This document shows positions 26,701 to 41,700 of a stretch of DNA of 64,000 bases, piece by piece (position 1 is the first letter of the stretch; each line of letters starts with the position of its first letter). This DNA is from Atriophallophorus winterbourni (Eukaryota; Platyhelminthes; Trematoda; Plagiorchiida; Microphallidae). Under the pieces are notes generated by a model, which saw nothing but the letters and a program-made list of their open reading frames with translations, was not told the DNA's origin and searched no databases. The translations under genes were made by a program, and so were the position numbers. The DNA lies in the NCBI GenBank assembly GCA_013407085.1, contig JACCGJ010015380.1:1-64000 (forward strand), given 5' to 3'.

Positions 26701-29700
26701 ATTGATGAATAACGTTTTTTCACAATTCCATTCACGAAGTTATGTATCCCGTAGTGTTTTAAAACATTCATATTTAACTACAATTGTTTGAATCATTTCA
26801 ATACCCGAATATTCACTTGAATCTCATTTAAATGATGAATGTAGGTCGTGCATAACTGATTGCTTGGCCAGACATTTTTTCTTTAATTATTAATTTAAAA
26901 ATAATATAATTTTATAGAGAGAATACTAAATGCGAACAGGTTACAAAAAAAGTGCTAACGATTTTCCGGAATTTCAAATAGTCTTATTGATAAAAACTTT
27001 TCATGTATACCAGAATCTTAAATACATTATTCAAGATAAAATACAATTTTTGAAAAGCGCTACCCTAAACTCTGAAACAATTGTACAGGTGATACACAAG
27101 CATAAATTGTTAACTATACTTCGACATTTTCATTATTCGTACATTCTCACATTTCATTGCGAACATATTCGAAATTACATTTACTGATACATTAATGACT
27201 CAGTCAAGAAATTCGATGGTAAGCAATAAATTTGCACAGTATGCTTTTTACATAAATTCTTCTGTTAAATCTAAATCCTACGCATACCACATAACAGGTT
27301 TCATCTAGTGGCGAAATGGTAAAAATGTTGAGCTTCTCAGCTGAGATGGATAAAGCGTTCACGAACAACCGGTTCAATCAAATGTGCCCAAACAAATTGT
27401 AGATGTGATCGAACCGATGGTCTTGAACAAAATCCCTATTTGCATGTAATTCCGTCACACCCATTTAAGATACGTTCCTCTACAGTTTGCGCTCGTCACC
27501 CATGACAATACAATGAGTATCCGCACGCTGCATGCGTCTTGACATATGTAATTTAACATGCTGCCCGTACAAGACTTATTCCACTGTTATTATAGTTTAC
27601 CTTTCTGTTATTTATAATGGTAGTTCGAGTTTACACGCTTATCAATCGCACCAACAAACCCGTTTAGGTACAATGTGTACGGTTTCTATGCAGGCATATG
27701 TCGCCCGATCTCGTTCTAGTCAAACGAAAACCTATGGAACGCTGATAACATAGAGCTGATGATATAGCGCAGACAGTCGTTGAGTTGATCTAAACATAAT
27801 TGTAAGCAAAATACAACAACTCCGTAAGGAAAGTTGAGTGGAAGACCAACGGTCCAATGTCTAGTTTGTGTTGACCGTAATCATTGTTTGTATTTATTGG
27901 ACAAAAACCAATTTTAATGCGAAAATGCAGGTTAGCCGAGAGAATGTTGGTTGCCTATAATGCAAACTAAAAAAACAAATGACACGTAAATAGAGCATTG
28001 CGGAACAAATGGCAGTTCATTGTCATGGCTAAGACAACGATTTGATGGTACCGAAAAAATTGGAGTTCATTCAAAGCGTGACACACGACACAACCTACAT
28101 TTAGTGTGTTTGTGCAATCAAAAAGCATGAAAACACGATATCATTAACAATCCATGCATTTCAACGCGCAAAATATAAGTTTTCTGTGTTGATTTCTTCC
28201 GTTTGCATGATTCGAGGTAATTCAAGGTAATTCAAGGTTTTTAATGGGCTAAAAAGCAACAAGCTTAACAACAACCATGGGATGGTAAAAATTGAAATTT
28301 AAGTAAAAAATTTAAGAGTAAAAATAACTTCTACAGTTCAGGCGGGAATGGGGTACGACCAGCACATATTAATGGGTCCGATAATTCCTCGTATCCCTTC
28401 GCGTGAATAAATCCTGTAAGGGATGGTTCGGGGTATGATGAAACCAATCATATTTAACAGCGTTGCAAATATTAAAAATTATATCTTTTTTCTCAAATTT
28501 AGAAATACTGGGATCAAAATACAAGGGAAAATATAGTGAGTTTCTTAATTGTGAATATTTGATTGACAGAATTTGTAATGTAAGCAATAATGCTAATCAA
28601 TTTATTATTCGTCTTTATTGTTTATTAACAACAACTGCAAGGTTCTCACGTCTCGATGCTTTTCATTTAACCAGTTCCTGTTTCGAGAAACTACTATGTG
28701 GATTGTGAGTTGTTGTAATTAAATTCATTAACAAAGATCCTCATTGGCATCTTCGTTCATCACACAGACACACGACACACAATCAGGTTTCATACTAATG
28801 TAATGGAAAATGTTTGTGACAGATCGGGGAATCATAATCATGAAAAAATAAAGTTTGTAATGAATCTGTGAGAGTAGTTTATGGGTAACGTTTCGCTTCT
28901 GACACAGAAGCTTCGTCAGACCAAGGGTGTCAGTACGAACAGGGATCAAGCTTAAATTGCATTCACCTAACCAGGCGGGTTCAGCGGGATCAGGATTCGC
29001 ATGTGTTAAAACGGTGGAGAAATGGTAAAGGAGCTATGAACATGTGAGCCCCGTTGGCTAGGGTTGATACGACAATTGTTTTCAATCGTATTTACCTAAA
29101 GACATGTAGATGGGGTAAAACCGCAGTCTTGAACGAAGAAACTCACTGAATTTGCATCATTCAAATTTTAAATGTTTTTATAATGAGGACCGCTAAGTTT
29201 GTGCGGAAAATGCTTAGACAAAATTCACCATTTATGAAAAGCTTGTATACACTATTGAATAATTCGTGATTGGGGTGCGAAGTGCATTATCTGAGTGCTA
29301 ATTACGAACTTTCGAATGATATGCTGAACTCCATCCCCCGGCACATCACAAGAGCAAGAAGCAGCGAAACGATCGACGACGACAATTGCAAACTCGTAAT
29401 ATTTCGCGTTTTTAGGAGATTGGATTAAGACGTTTCGAGCGACAACACAATCGGAAGAATGAGGAAATGGCCAACATGAACCGCTATCAACCAACATAAA
29501 ATTAGTCAATTTCAGTCAAACAAACCATACGTCGCTAAGGATTGAGTTGTACCGGTTGGCAGGAAATCAAGTGAAAACAACAAAAAACATGTTTAAGGAT
29601 CAGTGTTGTGCTTGTTTGTTTTGCATATGTAAGATACGTTTGACTTTTGTTATTTGTCTTGTGTGTAAACAACGCCTTTGATCAATGACAGTTTCTGTGT

Positions 29701-32700
29701 TGTTGTGGGATTCGTGGGTGAACGCGATTATCGTCGGAGAGGCTGAACTTATTTGTCAATGGAGACGCAATCGATGTTCGTGTGTGCAACGTAGACGGAT
29801 GCTAACACGGTTATTGCTAAACCGATGACCTGGATGTTGCGACAATTGACCAGACGCTATCCATCTGTCACTTCCGGCCTCGCTACCTCACTCGCTGCAA
29901 TACATAATTCACTGATTACAATTATAATTATTGCTGGATATATATGTTGATACAACATTTTAAATCTCGAAAAATCTTCTTAAGTTAAACACGTTACGCT
30001 TGTATGCCACTGTTGAGTAAGGTTGGCACGACCAACCTGTTAAATCACATGAGCCCCACTCATGTAAACTGGGTTTAAAATCCATGACCATGGTAAATCA
30101 TCAATTAATTAAACAACCCAAGCATATATGCTTTCTATAATATTCTCTAGCACAATCGAGGTAATTTGAGGAGGCTTCGACAATCTTAATATTCTAGGTA
30201 TTTATCAGCAAATGAAAACCAAAAACATACAATCCAGTCAAAAGTTAAGTATTTGGTAAACCAGAAATTTCACACTCCAAAACATCCAGATCCACGTTCA
30301 CATTTTGCCGAAAATTGAACGTGATAAGATTGTAACATCAAACTGTTAGTGTTAAGAATTTCGAAGATTAGTTCTAAAATGTAGGATCGAACTAATTTCC
30401 GATTGAACTTTCATGGCTACAAGAATCACAGATGCATTTTAGCAGCATCATGGTAAAAGTTCGGCAACAATTTTCTGAAACTTTTGCGAGTCTATCATAT
30501 GTCGTAACTGAATTCATAGAAAGAATAATATCAGGTTTCTTAATTTCTGTATAATTATGCTTATAAATAATTTTCTCTTCAATTTTAGTGAGATCGATGG
30601 AACCTCGAAGTAAGAATGCTTGTTTTATCGTGTAATGTAGAATTAAAAATCCCTAAATCCCTAAAAAATACTTTATTAAACATACTGTTGTGCTAACATC
30701 CCGATACTTTACACACCCTCACACCCATTGAAATGTGAGCAACACAATACATTAGTCTTTCATATGCCAGAAATATTTGAACATCGTGGTTCTATATGAG
30801 AACCCTATATATCAGTGTCATACAAATATAACTTTGTTTACTTTCATCAAAATTTCGTCGAGAATATGAAAACAAATGAACCAACGAATTGTACAAGTAT
30901 TGCATGGAGGTACAACAATTTACTATTCATATTTTAAACGTACTGGTATCAACGATTAATTTCGCACGAAATATTAAACCATGCTGCACAAATTGGATTC
31001 CTGAAGGAATTTTTCTGAAAATTTTCCAATTTTCGCTTCATGTTTTCAAATGTTGTGCAAAAATCATCTGAATAATTAATCTTTCACAACAGTGGCATAC
31101 GAGCTCAAATTGTTTTTTGTTCTTCAAATGTTGGAGGCGCATGCAGATCTGATCCAAATGCCATTACCTAGTGAGCGTAAACAGCGCCAAACGTGTCGTA
31201 GTGTGTTCCTGCGTGATGGAATTGAATGCAAATTAGCATTTTTCTCATGTTCATGGGTGTAAACGCTCTCTAAAACAGTGCAGGCTTATGTGATTGAACA
31301 TACTAGTCGTAACAACCTAATCCAACAGTGGCATACAAGCGCAACTTGTGTTCAGTTCTTCCACAGATTCAAACGCATGCGGATCTCAATGATACTGTCC
31401 CTACCTGATGAGCGCAACCTGCGCCAAGCAGGTCATGGTGTGCATTTGTGTGGGACGGAATTGCATCCCAATAAGAATTTTATTGAATATTTTTTATTGT
31501 TTTGACATCACTCATAAAATAACCATTGAATTATTCTTAGAAGTAGTATTGTCTAAATAAGAAATAATAATATTAATGTTGATGTTCTAGTCAGATTCAC
31601 GAAACTACGATCCGGTAGGCCTTACTTTAAATAATAAAATGATATATTTTCAAACTACTCTATTGATATATATGCATAAATATTCTGTTTTATATTAATA
31701 TAATCTAATTTATCAAAATTTGATTCCATACATCCCCCAATAAGAGTTCCGAATCCAGGCTTGTTACATTGTCCTGTTAAAAAAATTGAATAGTTACAAT
31801 GAACAATAAATAAAATTTTGTTGGTAACACAAGCCAAAATTCAACTAAGAAGAAGAAGAAGAAGAATGACTACTGGTTTTATGATAATTGTTCAGGTCAG
31901 GTTGATAAGGGAAATTCTTTGGAATGCTTTATCGCTTAGATGCATCTTACGACATTTTTAAGCAAAACTAATTTGTTGATCGGTTAATGTATTGACGTTT
32001 TATTATTGCATTTTTTCCGATCGTCAATAAATGTAACTAACATTACCGTCGATTTAACATATTGCCAAGCAAAAGTCTTCACTTGTTCCTGAGTTTCTGC
32101 AATGCTCTATTGGACGTCCGGTAGTTATTATTTACCCAGTTGCTGTGACCTCCAATGCCTAAGTATAGTTAATATCTGCTGAGTGGAATGTTCGTACAAT
32201 ACGCAAGATTGAACACCTACATTAATCAAATTAACATCGACTGTTTATTTGATTGTTTTGCTTCAGGCGTCGCTGCGCCGTTTTTAACCCATTAAATCAA
32301 ATTCCGAGTGTTCATTCCATTTGTCTTTTCTATATTTGGCTATTGACAAAATATTCGTGCAGATGCTACAGAAATTGTGTTCGGTCTGCATTAATTTCGT
32401 ATACCCCTAATTACTACGTGTGTAACAATTTGCAACACTAACACCAATGACAAGATATGATAAAGTCCAACAACTGCAAATGCTTTTTGCTTGGAATACT
32501 AATAGCGTAAGCTTATAAAATTACACATAATTCATTTATATTTAGGAAGAGCTCTATCGAGTATCATTTATTTTTGCCTAATTGGGTATATTTTTCAAAC
32601 TATAAATAGATAAAGTTTTCATCAGCATTATTGTTTCCTGAATCCATGAATTTGTGTTGATAAATAGTCCTAATAAATTGTAAATTATGTTAACTCCCTC

Positions 32701-35700
32701 ATGGCAGAAATTACCTATGGTGAGTTCGAATCATTAAATGAAGCTTTCGAAATTGTTAAATTATTATTGTCTATTGTTTCAACAAACGTTTTCATTGATC
32801 GTGGAAAACAGCCGGTTCCGATTAGAGTCGGCTCAGAATATTTTGTGAGAGAGCGATCACGTGTTAAATTACAACATTGGGGAGTTTGTGTTGATTGATA
32901 TCGAATTATATGGCATCGTTATTCTTGGATCGGCTGCTTAGCATAAAATGCAATTCCTAGTAAATACAAAGCGAAGATAATAGAGAAAGTGAACCGTAGC
33001 TGCTCAAGTACGTACGGTTCACATTCAATGAACGGTCACGGTTATATGTTGTTTTATTTAGGGTGACAGCCATCGTTGCTTTATTGTACAATTTTCATGA
33101 GAAATGGCTGGTGTTCTATCGAAACGTTTCTACGTAAATCTTTCGGTTCGTTTTTCTTGGTTTTAAAACTGAACATGTTATCAAAAATAAATTATTTGAC
33201 GTTGATAAGTTTTGGCTACAAGACTTCTGATGAAAACGAAATTCAAAAATGATCGTAACAGGTTGTGCTGGTATGCTGCTCTTTGAAAATGTTGACACTA
33301 TTAATCTTTCCATTCGCATGTGCCAACACACATGCAGAATAGTGTTAGGCCCATAATCATGAACAAAATTTATCTGTTTTCTTTTCGCACTTCGTTATTA
33401 GATGACAAGGATGTACAACGAATCATAGTTGGTAAGCAATGACATATTTATTAAATATATTTATTTTTTCTTAAAATTGGTGACTGTTTCACTGTCATGA
33501 ATATGATTTATACTTATTGTATTGCTGATAGATGTGTAAATTGTAAACAAAAAAACGATATGGTTGGTAAATATGTTGTGCTCATCACATCCGCCACATT
33601 TACAAGCCAATAGCAATTTCTGGCTGATTGCTCTATGTAGATTTGATATTCAAGGCAATTTAAAATGCGGAATTTGCATTGTTAAAAATATTGTTTATGA
33701 TGCATTGTTTATAGCGATGTTGCTCCAAATAGATAATTATGCCAGTGTATAATTAGGTTACATGTGACTTGAAACAGTGGATACGCGTTAAAACGTTCTA
33801 GTTAAATGTCACTGTTACATAGGTTTCGCATAACGAAACAGGGTTTTCAAACATATAATCACTTCGGTAAAATAGCTCCACAAACGTAGATGGTCCGCGA
33901 GTATTGAGGGAGACATTGCGATCTTACTCTGACATGGAAGAAGTCATTTTCAATGCGTATCTAATCAGCTATTTGCACGGTTTGAATTACCGAATCAAAT
34001 CAGACATAACCTATGGGGAAAGAAAAGGTCAATTCAATTTTCGAGACCATTCTACTTTGCGTAGTTTGATATTCCTTGGTGTACCCGAAAATGTTGATGA
34101 AGTATCAGCTTCGAAATCAAAGCAACATGATTTGAGGAAATGGTTATACATTACCGTTGCCATTGTATATTGTGATTTGATTGTTGTAGACAATTTTAGA
34201 ATACCAATTTCATTCAACTTTGCGCACAATCTTCTAAAGGTCACTTTTCTAACGACCGTCCAGGCTATCGTTCTCAATACCAACTGGAAATCGTACCGTG
34301 CATAACTTCCACCAGACGTAAGACTAAGCGTGTCCAAGTGTGTGCCCTTACTAACGTAAAGAGCACAATCGCAGTCACAGTTTGATAGCAATTTAAGTTC
34401 AATAACGATTAGCGCAGTGTAACGCAATCAATCATTCTCACCTCTACCTTACTAGTACGATGTGGCGTTTATTAAACCCAGTCAATTGCGATGAATGAAC
34501 GCTCGGCAACATTTACTGCTCGTCATCACCCAAAAGCTAATTTAATGACAAAATATTCGAATCATTGCAATACTTCTCAAGGTTCCAGAATACTCGATTG
34601 CTAAGCATGGTCGATTTGAAAATTTGGCATTTCTTTTCAATAAGTAAAAACTCCTTGCATTCGTTTGTAAATAAATTCATGGAGAATTTCGAAATTGCTT
34701 CATTACACTACCAAATTAACGAACCAAATCTCAGACAGGGTCTTGACCAATCCCAAACCCTGGAACTTGTCCTAACACATGAATCAGCCGCGGTAGAGGA
34801 TAAACACTAGATGGCACCATTGGGAAAGTGTGGCCATGTGGTGCTTATCGTTGGTTATTTATGTAGTGCGGATACATTGAGCAAAAAGACAAAGGTGTTG
34901 AAGAAAATGAAATCGCAATCGCTCAATATCATTCTCTCGGAAGCACACACTCAAGAGTTTTATTTTATGGATCGTCGCTAATATTACAATAAATTTCGAA
35001 AATGTTTGAACTCGAAGATTGACGTAAACTCGAGTTTATTCCACATGAACCAATTTGTTAACAATTGATGAACTACTAAATGGCTAGCTATAAACATATA
35101 TAATCATGGGTACCCAATGCGAATTTTGGCACGCGAGCAACTTCGAAGCGATTCTGTAAGATACGGAATCACGTCACGTCTCTTGCAAGAGATGATCTAA
35201 TGCAGTTCGATAAAACTTGCTTGAAAGAATGGAAAATAATCCTAAGCTCCGCTACAAAATATCGAACGAGCGATCGAGAATCATACCAGGGATTATCTCT
35301 GTAGAAATCCCAAATAAGTGTAGTCACTCTGACGAAGATATCATGGATGCTTTAGCAACGTCACTGATCTTCAATCCCAAGCTTTGTACGACAAAAATAT
35401 TTTTACTGAATTCGTTTCGTTTGTAATTATGAAGTGAAATCACTGTCAAAGTATACAACCGCATTGAAACGCAGGGCTGATAATTCCTACTTATACAGGC
35501 GACAGCTCTTCTAACAATGCAAACTTTAGACCGGTAAATCTACTTCCGGTGATCTATAAATTAATGGAACGCACTGTGTCTGTGCTTATAAGAGAACACA
35601 TTGAAAACTAAAATATTTTGACGGCAGCGCAACACGCGTTTTGAAAAAATCGTTGCTGTTGGTCTAACTTTCGTAAAACGTTCAAGGATTGAACCGAGAA

Positions 35701-38700
35701 TCTCGACGAAAATGAAGTTGTGCATGCTTACTTCATTGATATTTTCAAAGCTTTCGATAGAGTGAACTATGATATTTTAAAAAATGATCGAGGTTTAAGG
35801 AATAACGAGAATGTTGCTGAGTTGGTCATCTGCTGCTGCTTGGACTTCTTTACTTTTTGGTGCATATGAACGATATAATAGACGATATTGGATCTAACTT
35901 TACAAAATGTTTCGATGATATTAAAACATGAAACGCGTGAGGTCTGCTAATGACAGTACGACATTACTACACTGAACTTATAAAGCAGATATCAGATTTT
36001 TTTCTCTTAGAAAAAGCGGTAATCTTAACAATAACCATAGGACGACAGGTATATGAAGTAAAATTTCAAAATTTATCAAAAATAAATTGGACTTTCACAT
36101 GCCGCATGGTTCGTCATATACTTATTCAGTTTGGATTCCGAGCGTGGGATTTCTTCAGGCAAAAATTTCAAAGTGGAAAATATGCGGAATGCTTAAATCC
36201 TTTGGATGTTTTCGTGTTCCAGTAAGGCCATTGAGCCATTGAGGTGAACTGATCCCGCTGTAATGCCGTACAGACATTAACGGACATGAAAAGTTTCCAT
36301 ATTTTAATATCATCGGCAAACACTATAAAGTTACATTCAATATCCTCTAATGTATCCTTCATATAAACCAGAATAGAAGAGGTCCATGAACCGAGCTTTC
36401 CGGAACTCCACTTGTGACGTCTATACTTCTAGAGAAGGTGCTGCAAATGCGAACATCGACAAATCTATCATAAGATAGTGTTTTATCCAATTCTTCAATA
36501 TTCCCGCTATTACATAAGCTTCGAGCTTTTTTATTAAAATTTCATGGCTGACTTTACAGAAAGCTTTGAAAATGTAAAAAGCTTGTACAGCCTAACCTTC
36601 ATCTAGTGACTTAGTCCAATTCTCGAACGTTGTAAGAAGGTTAGTTAAGCAGCAGCAATTTCATCGAAAAGCGTGTTGTGCTGCCATTAAAATATTTTGG
36701 TTTTCAATGTGTTCTCTTATGCATGCAGTCACAATGCGTTCCATTAAATTATTGATCACCAAAAGTAAGGTTTCGGATCTATATCCCGTATGTAGGCTGA
36801 TATCGAATAAGCGCGTAGGAAGTACAGTCAAAGCATTTCGACATCTGCGAAATATGGCGGGCATAATTTTATCTTCGCCAGGGACTTCTTTTCGGTTAGC
36901 TGACAAAGTTTCCGCCCAACTATATATTTATGCACTGTCATTTCACTTAATAATACCAAACGAGGCGAATTTGGTAAAACTCTGTATGGCATACTACGCT
37001 TAATATTGGGTACAAGTGATTAAGACGTCGCCAAAGCATCGGCGGTATCTTGGTCAGATTAAGTCAACCCACGAAGGGTTTGTAAAGAGAATACGCCTGG
37101 TTAGATTCTTGATCGCTCATTTACTATCTTGTAGAGAAGCTTAGGATTCTTTTCCATTCTATTAAGCAATTTCCAATGAAACTGCCCGCGATCTTCCCTA
37201 ACAAGAGTCGTGACGTATTTCCGTATCTTGAAGAATTGCTTCCAAGTTGCTTCCGTACAAAAATATGTATGAGTTACCTAAGACTCGTTCCTATATTTAA
37301 CTATTTCTTAGTTCTAGTCCGGATAAACAACTGGTAGTTGTGGTTGTATTTGTGTTGTATAAGAATTGAATTTTCGTTAATCTTCGAATTCAGATAAGTT
37401 AGTAATGTATTATAATATAACGGGAACTGTAAACCATATTTTTGGTGCTAGACAACTGAGTTACCATTAACCATGCAAATTTTAAATGTAGCCTCTTGGA
37501 ATATCTACACACCACCCTTATCGGCTTGGCACGTAAGATCTAGTCTGAACCAACGCAAAAAATATCGGTATCTGGTTTTCGGTTAAACTTAATCCTGGAC
37601 ATCATTGCTGGACAGTGTACAATAAGGCCTGCCGTATTTTTTGTCTTCTAAAATGTATATTTAGGATTTTTACGCCCGAAACCTTTCCACGGTTAATTAA
37701 TATGTATGTACGTCCTGCTATGAAATATTCCATCCATGTCTAAGCATCATGGCTGATAGAGGTTATCAAAATACTTGACGGGATGTATCATCGTACGACA
37801 AAATTGGATTACTGTTAGAGAAATTTTAATTTCAAAGAGCGAAACATAAATTCAATCTACACGAATGTACGAAACAATGAATACAGAGTTAACTCTTGTT
37901 CGAGTTCAAAATCTTGCACACTGAAAGCCTTCACCCCAACACTTGCGAAACACCAATGACATTACTCGCACACGAAAACATTCAAAGACTTTATGCATTC
38001 CACATTCTGGAGTGAATATTCGTCGTAATTTGTCCTCGTTAAGAATTTGATTTACTTGGAAAAGTTTTCTTAAGAAATCACAGAATTAGAATCTGTTCTG
38101 GCTTTCACATCTATGCTCGATAAGTATATGACCAACCATGAGGTATTTGACTTTCCCTAATAAACTTTGAGAGATTTTTTTATTTTCACACTATATACCT
38201 TGTCATCCTATGGCTAATGTTGAGCTTACTGCTTTTTCTACCATAAAGATGTCTAAGTTCTAAGTTCTCAGTTCTCAATTTTGATAGTGATTCAAAGCGC
38301 CCTCATCCCCCGGTGGTTCGTTGTATGTAAGAGAGATATTCAATAATAATTTTGTTTAGCTTTCAAATCGCAATTATGAAGGCGTTTGTACATGAACTGC
38401 GGTCTGTCAAATGGATGATTGGCATGAATATCTAAAACGTTTCACAAGATGTAACACATATCCGATAACAAGTTGTAAGCTAAAAGTTAGTAAACTTCAC
38501 AAATGCTCGAATGTGATGTAGCTAGATGTATTTTGTTGGTGAAAATGTTTGAAAAAAAATGTAATTTAGATGTATTACAGTCACAAAAGCGAAATTGATT
38601 AAACCAAACTTTAGATGCTGAAATTTTAAACAAACTTCAGAGTAAAATGTGGAGTTTCTGTTGCAGAATCACGGTAATCAATTATCAGTCGAGGCAAATA

Positions 38701-41700
38701 TAAATAATTCATTTTCGTCAAATTTTATATAGTCAGAGAAACTATATATTTCTGATTCATGTTTTCTCATTTTACTCGCAGAGGCACAACAAATTAGTAA
38801 GTGAATTTTCGTTTGTTTCTGTTAAACTTGACAATCCTCTGTGCTGGGAATATTAAAGTACAACGTTTATGATGCTATTTTTTAAAAGAAACATGGAACT
38901 AAATTGAAAACTATATCCAGCAGTGACATGCAAACATAACTTGTTTACAATTCCTCAAGGCACGCAGGTCCTGATCGTACTAGCAATACCGAATTTATGC
39001 AAACAGCACGAAAATGTTGGTCATGTTTATGCGATGCAAATGCTTTCAACTTCGCACTTTCGTTCATAGAATTAGGTTTAAAACCATCTACAAGTATTTT
39101 GGCACATGCGATGAAATAGGTTGATTGTAACAACCTATTCTAAAAGCGGCATACATGTTCAAATAGTTGGCCACACCTGTAATATTTCAAGGAATGCTTA
39201 TCCTGATCGTGCACTCCTTACTGGAAAAGTGCAAGCGACACGATATAGGTCGTTCGATGTGCGTGTGATGAAAATTCATTCAAATACGTACTTGTGTTCA
39301 TGGTAATGGTACAAGACCGTCTACATAAGTTTCAGCGCGTGTCTTAACAGCATGGTCGAGAAAACCTTATGTAACTGCGCCATAGAAGCTATCATATTTG
39401 ACCTCTGCTGTTTCAAGGCATGCGTACTGTCTCTACCTGATGAGTGCAAACAGTACGTAACCGGTCGTGGGTTGTGTGTGATGGAAATGCAGGCAAATGT
39501 GGATTTTTATTTAACTTTAATTGACAAGACATTTGAATCAATTTTACATCTAGTTGTATCAATTCTAATAGTTCAGAATGTTTTTCTTTAACTTAGATGC
39601 AAAATTGCGTGATTATATATGTTTGTTAAATTTTATATCATTTTTTGAATTTATAAGCTCAGTGACTTTTCAGTTACTTTATTTCAAGATCGCTTATGAA
39701 AATAATTATTTTGAATCTCTTTTGTCTATAATACAAGAATCAAAATTATTAAAATTTCTGTCATGTTATATTGAAAATCAATATTGCTGTATTGAATAGT
39801 AATATAGCAAAGCAAACTTTTATTCATCTAAATATGTTAAAACTTAGATGAAATACCGTGTGGCCTAAATTATGTTATACACTCTGTTTACTGAGCTCGA
39901 ATACAATGATCGTTGCAGTTAGATAATCAAATAGAGAACGCCTATTTAATATCACTTTCGACTTAATTTTTATTCAAGTTGAGCTGCTTAACGAAAATTA
40001 AGACATTTCAGGAAAAATATCAAAACACAATATCTCTTCCAAATATACATTTTTTCCTGGTTGGCAGCGTAAAAATATATTAAAATTGCCGAATGTATCC
40101 GAATTATTTGGGAGTGATAACGTGATCACTTGAATACGCACTAGTTAGAGCCAGAGAAGATTCGTCGTGTTGACATTTCCAAAGTTCTTCAGATTCTTGA
40201 CATGACACAAAATATAGTCGAAAGTGAACATAAGTTCATGCACAACAAGCAACTGCATGTAATACAGTATTCATATTTCGATTTAATCATTCATTAGGAT
40301 AAAAAGGCTAATTCGACAAAATATTTTTATTGATGAACTCAATAATTTTTTTTAGAAAAAATCTAATTTTAATTTTCTGAATAAATATCATTTATAGAGG
40401 CGTTACGCGATAGTAAGTAATTGATTTTTATCGAGAATTCAATAAAGTGCATTCAAATTGGCAATGACATAAGTTTCTGCTTAATTACGAGTTCGAGGCC
40501 CAATCATTTTATAACTTATTACAACTTGCTCTCAATGAATCATTTCAACAATATAACATCTGATTTTATTTTAAAGTGAAAACATTTTGAATTTATTTTT
40601 TGACGAACTTTATGTCCCTTTAATAAAAATGAGTTTTCATAGCCGAGTAGTAGCAAAGTAATAGAAATTATTGTTCAAGCGTGAATGATGAAACGGAATT
40701 GACTATGAATGATTTTACTTCGATTACTCTGAGTATTGGTTCCAAGGTTGTCACGGCCAGGGTGGTTTTGGGGATAAGCTCCCAATTCCAAAACTGCTCC
40801 AATGACACGCGTCTCATATAGCCTCCCACAACCAAATTTAGCTCCTGGCCTGCACGCTTGGTCCTGTGTGATCCAGCGGAACTGCTTCTACTGACAAGAG
40901 AAAAGGCGAAGGCGGCTGACTGGCGCCTAAAAACCAGCATGCTTTCGGCAGGTGAAGCTCGTAAGTCCGTGAATGCGGTCCACCTATGGGCAGGAAAACC
41001 CTTTTCTGAATCCTCCACTGCCTTGTAGCTATATCCAATCATGGAAAAGGCTTCAGGAGTCAACCTCGAGGAAAAATCCGTAGTCGGATTCCCGTTAGGC
41101 AGTTCGAAGATTATTCAACTCCGTCCTACCAGCTTCTGCGACGCATCGTTGTCCAAACGTATCAGCCTAGCTGTTCCTTTGATTCCAGTGGTGCCGAAAA
41201 GAAGGAGCACTTGCTGCGTGGGCAACAGCTAATCCGTGACCTGTTTTTTGCCGACGATGCAGCCTTTATTACTTACTCAGAAAAGAAACTACAGTAGCTA
41301 ATGGACTGTTTTTCGGCGAGGTGCAAAGAATTTGGGCTAACAATCAGCATGAGCAAGATCAAAGTCCTTGGTCAAGGGACTGTATCGCCTCCAGTCATCA
41401 CTGTTAAAATCTATCAGCTTAATCCAGTACATCATTTCACATATCTGGGTTCAGCGATTGCGGATCACCTATTGTGAGACACGGAGATTCATGAGCGGAT
41501 TGGCAGAGCAGCTGTAATCTTGTCCCCAATGAACTATCGTGTTTGGGGTAACCGCAAGCTGACTGTAAAGACAAAGATGATGGTGTACAGCGCGTGCTTA
41601 CTAAATGTTTTACTGTACGGCAGAGAAAGCTGGACCACACACGCAACACACGAACGGAAGGAGAATGCTTTCCATCTACGAAACATCCATCGTATCTTGA

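Noticed and set aside
33904..34427. Two overlapping 130-codon frames on opposite strands as genes
   Set aside because: The + strand frame matches the CR1-like copy at 55.8 kb (TFLTT...NTxWKS), and the other is its shadow.
38667..38673. A seven-nucleotide interval after an excellent acceptor (gtttctgttgcAG)
   Set aside because: It is not a multiple of 3 and the donor GTAATC is poor; reading on meets a stop in four codons.
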